Shown here piece after piece: positions 8,957-16,725 of a stretch of 64,000 nt of DNA. Where the stretch lies: contig CAJXNY010000006.1 in assembly GCA_913057435.1 (NCBI GenBank), positions 62,001-126,000 on the forward strand, given 5' to 3'. Source of the DNA: an uncultured Oceanospirillaceae bacterium. Its GTDB lineage: Bacteria > Pseudomonadota > Gammaproteobacteria > Pseudomonadales > Balneatricaceae. Numbering within the stretch: position 1 is the first letter of the stretch; each line of letters begins with the position of its first letter. The translations under genes were made by a program, and so were the position numbers. The notes beneath the pieces were generated by a model. That model saw nothing but the letters and a program-made list of their open reading frames with translations, was not told the origin of the DNA and did not search any database.

Positions 8957-9571
8957 ATGATCAAAGTATACGGTGGCGTGTTTTCCCGTGCAGGGATGGT
9001 GATGTGTGCGCTGGAAGCGCTGGGTCTGCCTTATGATAATGTTGATATGGCCCCTCGCTCCGCTCAAACCCGCAGTCCGGCGTATCTGGCGCTGAACCCG
9101 ATGGGTAAGGTGCCGACTTTGCAGGATGGCGAGCTGGTGCTGTGGGAAACCCAGGCGATTCTGTTCTACCTGGCCGCGCAGTACGGTGACAACCGGTTGT
9201 GGGCAGATACCCCGGCCAGGGTGGCTGAAATCCAGCGCTGGTCACTGTTTATTGGCAACCAGCTGGAGGCGGCTGCGTTGCAAATGCTGATGCAGGTTAA
9301 ATACTCCGATGGTCAGCCAGATCAGGCCGTGATTGATCAGGCGGCGCAGACTCTGGAGCAGTTTATACCAGTACTGGAGCAGCATCTGGACGGCAAAGAC
9401 TATCTGGCTGAGAGTAAACTGACCGTGGCCGATATTCACGGTGGGCTGGTGCTGGCCTGGGGCAAGCTGGCGGGGTTCGATTACAGCCGTTATCCGGCGG
9501 TGAACCGCTGGCTCAAGCGCATCCTCACCAGTGATGCACAACAGCGTGTAATGGCGCGGGTGGCAACGTAA
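8957..9571 (+). CDS. Glutathione S-transferase family protein
   Basis: Cytoplasmic GST-fold protein, 204 aa. The thioredoxin-like N-terminal domain (MIKVYGGVFSRAGMVMCALEALGLPYDNVDM) includes the cis-Pro segment NPMGKVPTLQDGELVLWETQAIL, where the WE(T)QAI motif binds the glutathione gamma-glutamyl group. The alpha-helical C-terminal domain contains the N-capping motif LTVADIHGG. The ATG at 8957 has AGGAAG just upstream; an upstream in-frame start at 8894 adds an unlikely hydrophobic extension. The substrate is unknown. Confidence 0.88.
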   Translation: MIKVYGGVFSRAGMVMCALEALGLPYDNVDMAPRSAQTRSPAYLALNPMGKVPTLQDGELVLWETQAILFYLAAQYGDNRLWADTPARVAEIQRWSLFIGNQLEAAALQMLMQVKYSDGQPDQAVIDQAAQTLEQFIPVLEQHLDGKDYLAESKLTVADIHGGLVLAWGKLAGFDYSRYPAVNRWLKRILTSDAQQRVMARVAT

Positions 9572-9727
9572 TACGACGCTGTGCCGCCGGGTTTTATGAA
9601 CCCGGCTCATCTTTCTTTATCACTGTATGAAAAATAGACGCTATCACGATGCTCAATCGCCATTGCGCCCGCCTGGCGAGCAAGGCAGAATACCCCGTTC
9701 TGTCATAAGGGAATTCTGTCGTCAGCA

Positions 9728-10288
9728 ATGAACATCCGGGCGTTTTTTGCACTTACCCTGCCACAATCCGTTGTACGCTGGCTGGCCGACCATGCCGATA
9801 GCCTCTGTGCTTATGATCGGCAGATGGAAGTCGACTGGGTGGATTCTGAGCAATATCACCTGACACTTTGCTTTCTGGGTGACATTGAACTGGCTCAGGT
9901 GGAAATGCTGGAGCAGTTATGCCGTGAGCGACTCAAAGACGTGCTCTCATTGCAGGTACATCTGAATACGGCTGAGTATTACCGGGTCAGCCGTCGGCTG
10001 GGGCTGGTAGCGGCGCTGACCAGCGAGTGCGACCAGCTGATGCAGCTGCATGACACCATGATCGATATCGCCAGGGATGCTGGCATTGCCTATGACGAGC
10101 GGGATTTTAAGCCCCATATTACGCTGGGCAGGCTGGATGCGAAGAACCACTTCACCCAGCCTGACACCTGGCCAGCGCTTGACCTGTACAGCCTCGCGGA
10201 CTCCGTTGTGTTGCTGCAGAGCCGCCCTGGCGAGCGAGGCTCCATTTATACCCCATTATTCGAGATCCCTTTACAGGATCTTTCCTGA
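9728..10288 (+). CDS. thpR: RNA 2',3'-cyclic phosphodiesterase ThpR
   Basis: 2H phosphoesterase, 186 aa, that opens 2',3'-cyclic phosphates on RNA ends (formerly called 2'-5' RNA ligase). The two catalytic HxT/S motifs are visible: HLTLCFLGD at about residues 45-53 and HITLGRLD at about 128-135. The family start MNIRAFFALTLP is typical. It is 20 bp upstream of trhP and may be co-transcribed with it. Confidence 0.9.
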   Translation: MNIRAFFALTLPQSVVRWLADHADSLCAYDRQMEVDWVDSEQYHLTLCFLGDIELAQVEMLEQLCRERLKDVLSLQVHLNTAEYYRVSRRLGLVAALTSECDQLMQLHDTMIDIARDAGIAYDERDFKPHITLGRLDAKNHFTQPDTWPALDLYSLADSVVLLQSRPGERGSIYTPLFEIPLQDLS

Positions 10289-10308
10289 ATCGCTTTTTGA
10301 GATTATCC

Positions 10309-11667
10309 ATGCGTACACCTGAACTGTTGTCTCCTGCGGGGACTCTGAAGAATATGAAGTACGCGTTCGCCTATGGTGCGGACGCTGTTTATGCTGGTCA
10401 GCCCCGTTACAGCCTGCGGGTACGTAACAACGACTTTAATATGGATAACCTGGCTGAGGGCATTAATTTTGCCCATGACCACGGTAAAAAGCTGTTTGTG
10501 GCCAGTAACATCATGCCGCACAACTCCAAGCTGAAAACGTACCTGGACGATATGCGCCCGGTGGTTGAAATGGGCCCCGATGCGCTGATTATGTCAGACC
10601 CGGGCCTGATAATGATGGTGAAAGATGCCTTTCCTGAGGTGCCGATCCATCTGTCGGTGCAGGCGAATGCCATGAACTGGGCGTCGGTCAAATTCTGGGA
10701 GCGTGCGGGTATCGAGCGGGTCATCCTGTCCCGCGAGCTGTCGCTGGATGAAGTGGCCGAGATCCGTCAGCAGTGCCCGGATATCGAACTGGAAGTGTTT
10801 GTGCACGGTTCATTGTGTATTGCCTATTCCGGCCGCTGTCTGTTATCGGGCTACATCAATAAGCGTGATCCCAACCAGGGCACCTGTACCAATACCTGCC
10901 GCTGGAAGTATGACGCCCATGAAGCAAAAGAAACCGATAACGGTGATCTGATTGCCGTGGGACGTGAGCCTGCGGCCAGTGGGGTTGAGCAGTTTGAGCC
11001 GACCACTGATCTGGGCCTGGGTGAGCCGACTGAAACGGCTTATCTGCTGCAGGAAGAAACGCGGCCGGGTGAGTACATGCCTGCCTATGAAGATGAGCAT
11101 GGCACCTACATCATGAACTCCAAAGACTTGCGTGCTATCCAGCATGTACACCGTCTGGCGGAGATGGGTGTCGACTCGCTGAAAATCGAAGGCCGTACCA
11201 AGTCGCATTATTACGCCGCGCGTACTGCGCAGGCGTACCGTAAAGCCATTGATGATGCGGCGGCCGGTAAGCCGTTCGATATGGAGCTGATGGATACGCT
11301 GGAGAACCTGGCCAACCGTGGCTACACCGAAGGTTTTTACCGCCGCCATGTACATGACGAGTATCAGAACTATGAAACCGGTAACTCAGTGGGTGTTCAC
11401 CAGCAGTTTGTCGGTGAAGTACTGGGTAGCGAAGGTAATACAATCGAAGTGGATGTACGTAACCGCTTTGAAGTGGGCGATACGCTGGAGCTGATGACCC
11501 CACAAGGTAACCAGCGCTTTGAACTGAAAAGTATGATCAACAAGAAAGGCGAGTCCACCGACGCTGCTCCTGGCTCCGGCCACCGGGTCCGTTTTGAGCT
11601 GGATGCACCAGGTGATCTGGAATATGCACTGCTGATGCGGGACCTGCCAAACGCACCCCCGCGTTAA
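10309..11667 (+). CDS. trhP: tRNA 5-hydroxyuridine modification protein TrhP (U32 family, YegQ)
   Basis: U32-family protein of 452 aa, matching E. coli YegQ/TrhP, which takes part in prephenate-dependent hydroxylation of uridine-34 in tRNAs. The N-terminal barrel starts MRTPELLSPAGTLKNMKYAF. The cysteine-rich region (FVHGSLCIAYSGRCLLSGYI...QGTCTNTCRW, about residues 166-205) is expected to hold the Fe-S cluster. The U32 signature lies in GVDSLKIEGRTKSHYY. The ATG at 10309 matches homologue starts better than the in-frame TTG at 10297. An intrinsic terminator follows directly. Confidence 0.92.
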   Translation: MRTPELLSPAGTLKNMKYAFAYGADAVYAGQPRYSLRVRNNDFNMDNLAEGINFAHDHGKKLFVASNIMPHNSKLKTYLDDMRPVVEMGPDALIMSDPGLIMMVKDAFPEVPIHLSVQANAMNWASVKFWERAGIERVILSRELSLDEVAEIRQQCPDIELEVFVHGSLCIAYSGRCLLSGYINKRDPNQGTCTNTCRWKYDAHEAKETDNGDLIAVGREPAASGVEQFEPTTDLGLGEPTETAYLLQEETRPGEYMPAYEDEHGTYIMNSKDLRAIQHVHRLAEMGVDSLKIEGRTKSHYYAARTAQAYRKAIDDAAAGKPFDMELMDTLENLANRGYTEGFYRRHVHDEYQNYETGNSVGVHQQFVGEVLGSEGNTIEVDVRNRFEVGDTLELMTPQGNQRFELKSMINKKGESTDAAPGSGHRVRFELDAPGDLEYALLMRDLPNAPPR

Positions 11668-11687
11668 GTCAGTTTTACCCGGTATCT

Positions 11688-11712
11688 AAAAACCACCTGA
11701 GGGTGGTTTTTT
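11688..11712 (+). terminator. Intrinsic terminator after trhP
   Basis: Stem AACCACC / GGTGGTT with a 4-nt loop (TGAG) followed by a T-run, 21 bp after the trhP stop codon. Confidence 0.85.
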
Positions 11713-11837
11713 GCTGTCTGGCCGTGAGAAAGGGTGAAAAACCGGTTATGGCTATGTACGTGATTGATTTTATTTGTCAGTCTATCCGGCACTGTTAAAA
11801 CGAATCCGGGACTAGATGACCACCAGGAGTGGAGACA

Positions 11838-12146
11838 ATGGAAAGTACGCGTTTACTGATGGAGCTGGAGCGTCATCGCAAGATGATCAACCGTGAGATT
11901 ATTGATGAAGCGGTGCCGGAGCTGACACTGCCATTGCTGGAGCCGATGTTACGGATGGTGGCTCACAGCCGTGCGGCGTACATTGCCGAGCTGGTGTCGA
12001 TCACAAACGATAACCAGGGGGGCGCGCCCAGCGAACCGCAGCTGTCGCGTCTGAAGGCCAAGCGGCTGGCATTTGAAGAGCTGGTGGCGGCGGTTAACGC
12101 ACTGGAAACCGTAGTGCAGCGTGATTATCTGACTATCGGTGACTAG
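11838..12146 (+). CDS. Small conserved-looking protein of unknown function
   Basis: Helical protein of 102 aa, MESTRLLMELERHRKMINRE at the start, with no signal peptide or membrane helix and no motif I recognise. The ATG at 11838 has AGGAG 8 bp upstream, better placed than the in-frame GTG at 11829. It is convergent with the fructosamine kinase gene, 22 bp apart. The good ribosome site and codon use support a real gene. Confidence 0.7.
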   Translation: MESTRLLMELERHRKMINREIIDEAVPELTLPLLEPMLRMVAHSRAAYIAELVSITNDNQGGAPSEPQLSRLKAKRLAFEELVAAVNALETVVQRDYLTIGD

Positions 12147-12168
12147 CCACCAGGCGCAGGCGCCTGTA

Positions 12169-13038
12169 TCAGGTGCCTGCAAAGCGGCGCAGAATACCAC
12201 TGACGGCGCTGTGATACTGGCTGCCAAACATATTCAGATGGTTCAGCCAGTGATACAGGTTGTACAGGTCAATTCGCTCTTCAAAGCCTGTCTCCACACT
12301 GCGTTCGCTGCCGTAGCCCTGGTAAAATGCCTCGCTGAAACCGCCAAACATATGTGTCGCTGCCAGGTCGACTTCTGGCCAGCCCCAGTAGCAGGCGGGA
12401 TCGATCAGCCAGGGGGTATCCTGGTCATCCACCATGAAATTGCCTGCCCAGAGATCACCGTGTAGTAAGGCTGGGGCCTGTTCCGGAATCCACTGTGTCA
12501 GCTGCTGGCTGATCTGCGCCAGCTGTTTGAATTCCTGAAACGTCAGGTAACCCTCATCGCGGGCTCGCTGGCCCTGACTGAGTAGCCGGTGCTGGCCAAA
12601 AAACTCGGGCCCATTATCCATTTTTGGATTGTACTGCGAGCTGAGGCCGCAAAAATTATCCTGCTCAAAACCAAAGCAGGGCGCGGGCTGGTTATGTTGC
12701 TGCGCCAGTTGTTGGCCCAGTTTGAACTGGGCGCTGTCGGAAGGTGGGCCATGGGGAATCCAGCGCAGTACCAGTGCTTCTTCTGTCTGCTCGATAACCG
12801 TCGGCACCCGGGCGCAGCCGCAGGTTCGCAGGGCGTGAAGATTCTGTTGTTCTGCCTGGTAGAAACCTGCTGAGGGGGCGTCGCGGTATTTGATGAACAG
12901 GGTCTGGCCATCCTGGAGCGTCAGCTTGTAGCAATCATTAATGGTGCTACCGGCAATGGGAGTCCAGTGGAGTACGCGATAATCAAAACGCAGATAAAGA
13001 TGCGTTTGCAGCTGCTGCTGAAAGTCAGTCAGGGTCAT
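12169..13038 (-). CDS. Fructosamine kinase family protein
   Basis: Kinase of the fructosamine-3-kinase/ribulosamine kinase (APH-like) family, 289 aa, predicted to phosphorylate sugar adducts on protein lysines as a deglycation step. The catalytic loop LLHGDLWAGNF (about residues 186-196) and the metal-binding LIDPACYWGWPEVDLAAT (about 205-222) are intact. The ATP-binding Lys is in TLFIKYRDA. It corresponds to bacterial YniA-type proteins. Substrate is by family only. Confidence 0.88.
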   Translation of the reverse strand: MTLTDFQQQLQTHLYLRFDYRVLHWTPIAGSTINDCYKLTLQDGQTLFIKYRDAPSAGFYQAEQQNLHALRTCGCARVPTVIEQTEEALVLRWIPHGPPSDSAQFKLGQQLAQQHNQPAPCFGFEQDNFCGLSSQYNPKMDNGPEFFGQHRLLSQGQRARDEGYLTFQEFKQLAQISQQLTQWIPEQAPALLHGDLWAGNFMVDDQDTPWLIDPACYWGWPEVDLAATHMFGGFSEAFYQGYGSERSVETGFEERIDLYNLYHWLNHLNMFGSQYHSAVSGILRRFAGT

Positions 13039-13143
13039 GGTGTGGGTAGATCAGCCAGTTATGTTTAATAGGGGATACTTTAAACATAGTTAACTTTTGG
13101 TCTGAACCGGGGTAGTGCTAATTGACTAAGGGTTTTTCCGTGG

Positions 13144-13168
13144 CTGCTATGGGACTGGCCCATAGCAG
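13144..13168. other. Perfect 10-bp hairpin beyond the VF530-like gene
   Basis: CTGCTATGGG / CCCATAGCAG with a 5-nt loop, in the spacer after the 3' end of the leftward VF530-like gene. No T-run lies on either side, so termination is uncertain. Confidence 0.5.
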
Positions 13169-13190
13169 GGTGCAGGGGAGGGGGCTTGGG

Positions 13191-13520
13191 TTATTTCTTG
13201 CCCCAGATATTGGCCTGGAAATCCGCAGCCCTTGGCGCGGCTGGCTTTGCTCTGGCGGCTGGCTGTGTTGCCGGTTTGCGGGGGCTGGCTGTGTGGCCTG
13301 TATTTACCCCTTTGTGTTGTAGATAAAACTGTTCCAGCTTTTCCCGTGCCCAGGGCGTTTTACGTAAAAACTTCAGGCTGGACTTGATGCTGGGGTCGCT
13401 TTTGAAGCAATTGATGCTGATGCGTGCTGCCAGCGTTTCCCAGCCGTAGTGGTCTACCAGTTCGGTGAGCAGAGCCTGCAGGGTAATGCCGTGTAAGGGG
13501 TCGCTATTCTGAGTAGTCAT
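13191..13520 (-). CDS. VF530-family (DUF2132) DNA-binding protein
   Basis: Small protein of 109 aa. Residues about 6-70 ([21 protein letters not shown]...[19 protein letters not shown]) match the VF530/DUF2132 fold, a four-helix domain proposed to bind DNA. The C-terminal 35 residues are a Lys/Ala/Pro-rich basic tail ([20 protein letters not shown]), as in nucleic-acid-associated proteins. The biological role is unknown. Confidence 0.8.
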   Translation of the reverse strand: MTTQNSDPLHGITLQALLTELVDHYGWETLAARISINCFKSDPSIKSSLKFLRKTPWAREKLEQFYLQHKGVNTGHTASPRKPATQPAARAKPAAPRAADFQANIWGKK

Positions 13521-13607
13521 GGCGTCTATGGTAGCAGATTAGCGTTGCTGCAGTGCGGTGATTGTCGTAGGCTTGCGCGCTCATAAGTCTTTGCTGATAT
13601 AGCCTGT

Positions 13608-14501
13608 ATGGATTGCCGAAAATACCAGTTCTGGCGTGCAGTACGCCCCTTTTCCTTTACCGTTGCCCTGTGTGCCTGCCTGACCGGGATTGCCTCTGCC
13701 TGGGCGGCGGGTTTTGTTGCTCCCGATCTCGCGGTGCTGGTGGTCGTGGCAGGCGTGCTGCTGCAGGCCGGGGTGAACCTGATTAATGACTATGCTGACC
13801 TGGTGCAGCTGCGCAGCCACAAGGGCACGGCGTATATAGCGATGCAGCTGATCCGCCGCAACTTCCAGGCCGGGCTGAGCTGTTTTGCGCTGGCAGCGAT
13901 GATTGCCCTGTATCTGATTGCTCAGGTGGGCCTGCCATTACTGTGGTTGTGCCTGGTCGGACTGGCCGGTGCGTTGAGCTATACCCTGGACCCGGTGAAC
14001 TATAAGAACCGTGGCCTGGGGGTGGTGCTGGTGTTCTGGTTGATGGGTGTGCTGATGATCAGTGGTACTTACCTGGTCATTGCTGGCAGTTTCAGCCTGA
14101 CGGTGGTCTGGCAGTCGGTGCCGATCAGTTTGCTGGTGTCGCTGTTATTGCTCAGCAACGAGCTGCGGGACTATGAGAGTGATCAGCGCGATGGTATTGG
14201 CACCCTGGCCGGCCGGATTGGCTATCGGCGAGCCTGCCAGCTGTATGTGGTGTTGTTACTGGCGGCGTATACCAGTGCGGTGCTGCTCTGGCATGAAGGT
14301 TTGCTGGCGCAGTGCTGGCCATTATTGCTGACGCTGCCTGCGCTCTGGTCGCCGTTGAAACTGCTGCGGGCTGAGGCACAGCAGCGGGTTAAACTGACCC
14401 CTCAGACCGGTCGCCTGCTAACTCTGTTCGGACTGGCCTATTGCTATTGCCTGGTGGCAGCAGTGCCAGGCGTACCCAGCTGGACACCGTTCTCAGGGTA
14501 A
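13608..14501 (+). CDS. UbiA-family prenyltransferase (MenA-like)
   Basis: Integral membrane prenyltransferase, 297 aa, with about eight helices. The first Asp-rich motif is NDYADLVQLRSHKGTAY (about residues 60-77) and the second is ELRDYESDQRDGIGTLAGRIG (about 184-203); both bind the Mg-diphosphate of the prenyl donor. The sequence is nearer MenA-type than UbiA-type enzymes, but no other menaquinone gene is in view, so the acceptor is open. Its 3' end overlaps the convergent Lrp gene by 9 bp. Confidence 0.8.
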   Translation: MDCRKYQFWRAVRPFSFTVALCACLTGIASAWAAGFVAPDLAVLVVVAGVLLQAGVNLINDYADLVQLRSHKGTAYIAMQLIRRNFQAGLSCFALAAMIALYLIAQVGLPLLWLCLVGLAGALSYTLDPVNYKNRGLGVVLVFWLMGVLMISGTYLVIAGSFSLTVVWQSVPISLLVSLLLLSNELRDYESDQRDGIGTLAGRIGYRRACQLYVVLLLAAYTSAVLLWHEGLLAQCWPLLLTLPALWSPLKLLRAEAQQRVKLTPQTGRLLTLFGLAYCYCLVAAVPGVPSWTPFSG

Positions 14502-14984
14502 GGGCAGGCTGGGGTCGGATTTTATCTCGCGCACCGAGATGGTGGACTGAATTGAACGGACCCCGGGCAGCTGACGCAACTGGGTCAGGTGGTCGGAGAA
14601 CTGGCTCAGGTCATGGGCGATGATTTGTAACAGGTAATCCGCATCACCGGTAATATTGTGACACATCAGCACCCAGTCCAGTGTCTGCAACTGCTGTTCA
14701 AAGCTTTCGCTGGTGGTCACATCATGCTGGCCCAGTGCGACCTGAACAAAAGCGACTACCCCATAGCCCAGCCGGTCCCGGCTGAGCACACTGCGATACC
14801 CTTCTATATAGCCGTCTTCTTCCAGTCGTTTCCAGCGACGCCAGCACGGCGTTTCACTGAGGTTGATCTGTTCGGCTAACCGGCTGTTACTGATGCGGCC
14901 ATTACGTTGAATCTGTTGCAGCAGTTGCCGGTCAGTCGGATCCAGCGGGCCAGGGCTGGTATCTGAAGGTTTTTTCTTTTTCAT
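14493..14984 (-). CDS. Lrp/AsnC-family transcriptional regulator
   Basis: Regulator of 163 aa. The helix-turn-helix is at about residues 18-60 (DRQLLQQIQRNGRISNSRLAEQINLSETPCWRRWKRLEEDGYI), followed by the RAM ligand-binding domain containing TGDADYLLQIIAHD. A basic Lys-rich N-terminus (MKKKK) precedes it. It is divergent from a LysE-type exporter across 126 bp, the standard arrangement for amino-acid-sensing control of an exporter. Confidence 0.9.
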   Translation of the reverse strand: MKKKKPSDTSPGPLDPTDRQLLQQIQRNGRISNSRLAEQINLSETPCWRRWKRLEEDGYIEGYRSVLSRDRLGYGVVAFVQVALGQHDVTTSESFEQQLQTLDWVLMCHNITGDADYLLQIIAHDLSQFSDHLTQLRQLPGVRSIQSTISVREIKSDPSLPLP

Positions 14985-15110
14985 TTTTGGCCTTATGTGA
15001 AAGATTCTGCTCCATATTGTCCTTTTCTAGCTGGAAATAGCAAAGTTATTCCTGACATGGAGGGTATTCTTTGCGGAATGTATTTTACTATTTAGTCGAG
15101 AGTTTTCACC

Positions 15111-15734
15111 ATGGTTGCAGAGCAGTTTCTGATCTATCTGGGGGCGCTGGTAGCCATTCATCTGGCCCCGGGGCCGGACAGTATTCTGGTGACCAGTACC
15201 GCGCTTAATCAGGGCTGGAAAGCAGCACGTAGTGTCTGCCTGGGCATCAGCTGTGCGCTGCTCCTGCATGTGTTGCTGTCGGTTCTCGGCGTGTCAGCGT
15301 TGCTGGCGGCCAGCCCGATGCTGTTCGAAGTGCTGCGCTGGGTGGGGGTGGTCTATCTGGTCTGGCTAGGCATTCAGAGCCTGCGGGCGGGTAAGGCGTC
15401 GTTGCAATCAGTGGTGGTTCGTACCGGCTGGCAACACTGGCGACGAGGTTTACTGGGCAACCTGCTCAACCCCAAAGCCTGGGTGTTTTGTGCGTTGTTC
15501 CTGCCCCAGTTTATCGACCCGCAACAGGGTGATGTACTCTGGCAGGGGGCACAGCTGGGGGCGATGTTACTGGTGTTTAATCTGCTGTTTTTGTGCAGTC
15601 TGGCGTTGTTAGCCGCAAAGGTTGCTGGCCGATTTACCGGTCCGCCCTCGGCTATGGGCCGCTGGTTGATGGGCTCGGTCTTTTTTGGCCTGGCGTTGCG
15701 TATGTTGCTGCTGGAAAATGTGGCAGCGCGTTAA
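15111..15734 (+). CDS. LysE/RhtB-family amino-acid exporter
   Basis: Inner-membrane translocator of 207 aa with about six helices. The family motif HLAPGPDSILV lies at about residues 16-26, and the second conserved segment GNLLNPKAWVF at about 118-128. Probably exports amino acids or derivatives under the divergent Lrp-type regulator; the substrate is unknown. Confidence 0.9.
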   Translation: MVAEQFLIYLGALVAIHLAPGPDSILVTSTALNQGWKAARSVCLGISCALLLHVLLSVLGVSALLAASPMLFEVLRWVGVVYLVWLGIQSLRAGKASLQSVVVRTGWQHWRRGLLGNLLNPKAWVFCALFLPQFIDPQQGDVLWQGAQLGAMLLVFNLLFLCSLALLAAKVAGRFTGPPSAMGRWLMGSVFFGLALRMLLLENVAAR

Positions 15735-16030
15735 TTTCCCAGCAATAACCCGTTCAAAGCGCTGTGCCCTGGTTATTGCAACCTCCTTTCCGTATTGTGT
15801 ACTACCCGCGATGCTGGATTCCTGACGGTTAATATTGTTGAACGGTTCCCATCTATTGACGGTGCTCAGCATTAGGTCGGTTCAGGTTCTAAATCATCTG
15901 GTTCGATGAAACTTTCCCCTGTTACCCCGGTCAAGCCTTTCCGTCTGCTCTATAAAACTTGTCATTGAGACAGTGCTACTGTTAGCGTGCGCTGTGCGTT
16001 GCGGGTTTAAAACATCTGGAGATCGTGTGC

Positions 16031-16708
16031 GTGGGTAAATTAAAACAGGGTGTCACGGTTGCTGTGTTCAGCAGCACAGTGCTGTCGACGGTGGTTGTCG
16101 CTGAACAGCTGACGGTATCGGTCACGGCCGCACAGGGCAAAGCTCTGGCTGATATAGTGGTGTTTGCTGAGCCGCTTGATGGGCCCGCGCCTGCCAGCCA
16201 GCTAACAGCGCCTTTACTGATCGCCCAGAAGGGTAAAGCATTTGCCCCTTATATCAGTGTCATTCAACGTGATGCTCCCGTGCGCTTCGTCAATCAGGAT
16301 GGCATCACCCATCATATATATTCTATCTCGGCGAATAACCGGTTCTCGTTTAGAATAGCGGCGGGGAAAGCACAACAGGTCATTGCCGGTGCTGGTGAGA
16401 AAGATGAACTGGCAACGGTGGCGATGGGCTGTAATATCCATGACTGGATGAGTGGTTATATGCTGGTGCTGGATACGCCCTATTATGGGAAAACAGACAG
16501 CCAGGGTCAGGTTGCGTTAACCGTGGCACAGCCCGGACGTTATCGATTGAATATCTGGCACCCGCAATTACAGACACCTGACCACAGAATGCGTCAGGAG
16601 CTGAGTGTTACCGGCAAGATGAACATCAGTTTCCAACTGGCAGATCCACTGGCGGCCCTTCCAGAGCAGACCGGTGAGGATGATTTTGAGTTTCTGGAAG
16701 ACTACTGA
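16031..16708 (+). CDS. Periplasmic cupredoxin-like protein (methylamine-utilisation-like)
   Basis: Secreted protein of about 225 aa. The Sec signal peptide ends around VVVA/EQLTV. A plastocyanin-like domain has an apparent copper site: His in THHIYSIS, then Cys-x2-His-x2-Met in GCNIHDWM, with a further Met in SGYMLV. A carboxypeptidase-regulatory-like segment (DSQGQVALTVAQPGRYRLNIWHP) follows. GTG at 16031 lies 9 bp after GGAG; GTG at 16025 is possible but only 3 bp away. It is the first gene of a three-gene unit with a GGDEF-EAL protein and a porin-like protein, which suggests a periplasmic input or partner for c-di-GMP signalling. Confidence 0.75.
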   Translation: MGKLKQGVTVAVFSSTVLSTVVVAEQLTVSVTAAQGKALADIVVFAEPLDGPAPASQLTAPLLIAQKGKAFAPYISVIQRDAPVRFVNQDGITHHIYSISANNRFSFRIAAGKAQQVIAGAGEKDELATVAMGCNIHDWMSGYMLVLDTPYYGKTDSQGQVALTVAQPGRYRLNIWHPQLQTPDHRMRQELSVTGKMNISFQLADPLAALPEQTGEDDFEFLEDY

Positions 16709-16725
16709 TAACTAAGCTGGAGCTT

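Noticed and set aside
15735-16030. 296-bp spacer before the cupredoxin gene checked for a c-di-GMP riboswitch
   Set aside because: I could not find a GEMM-type core or a paired structure, so no riboswitch is claimed.
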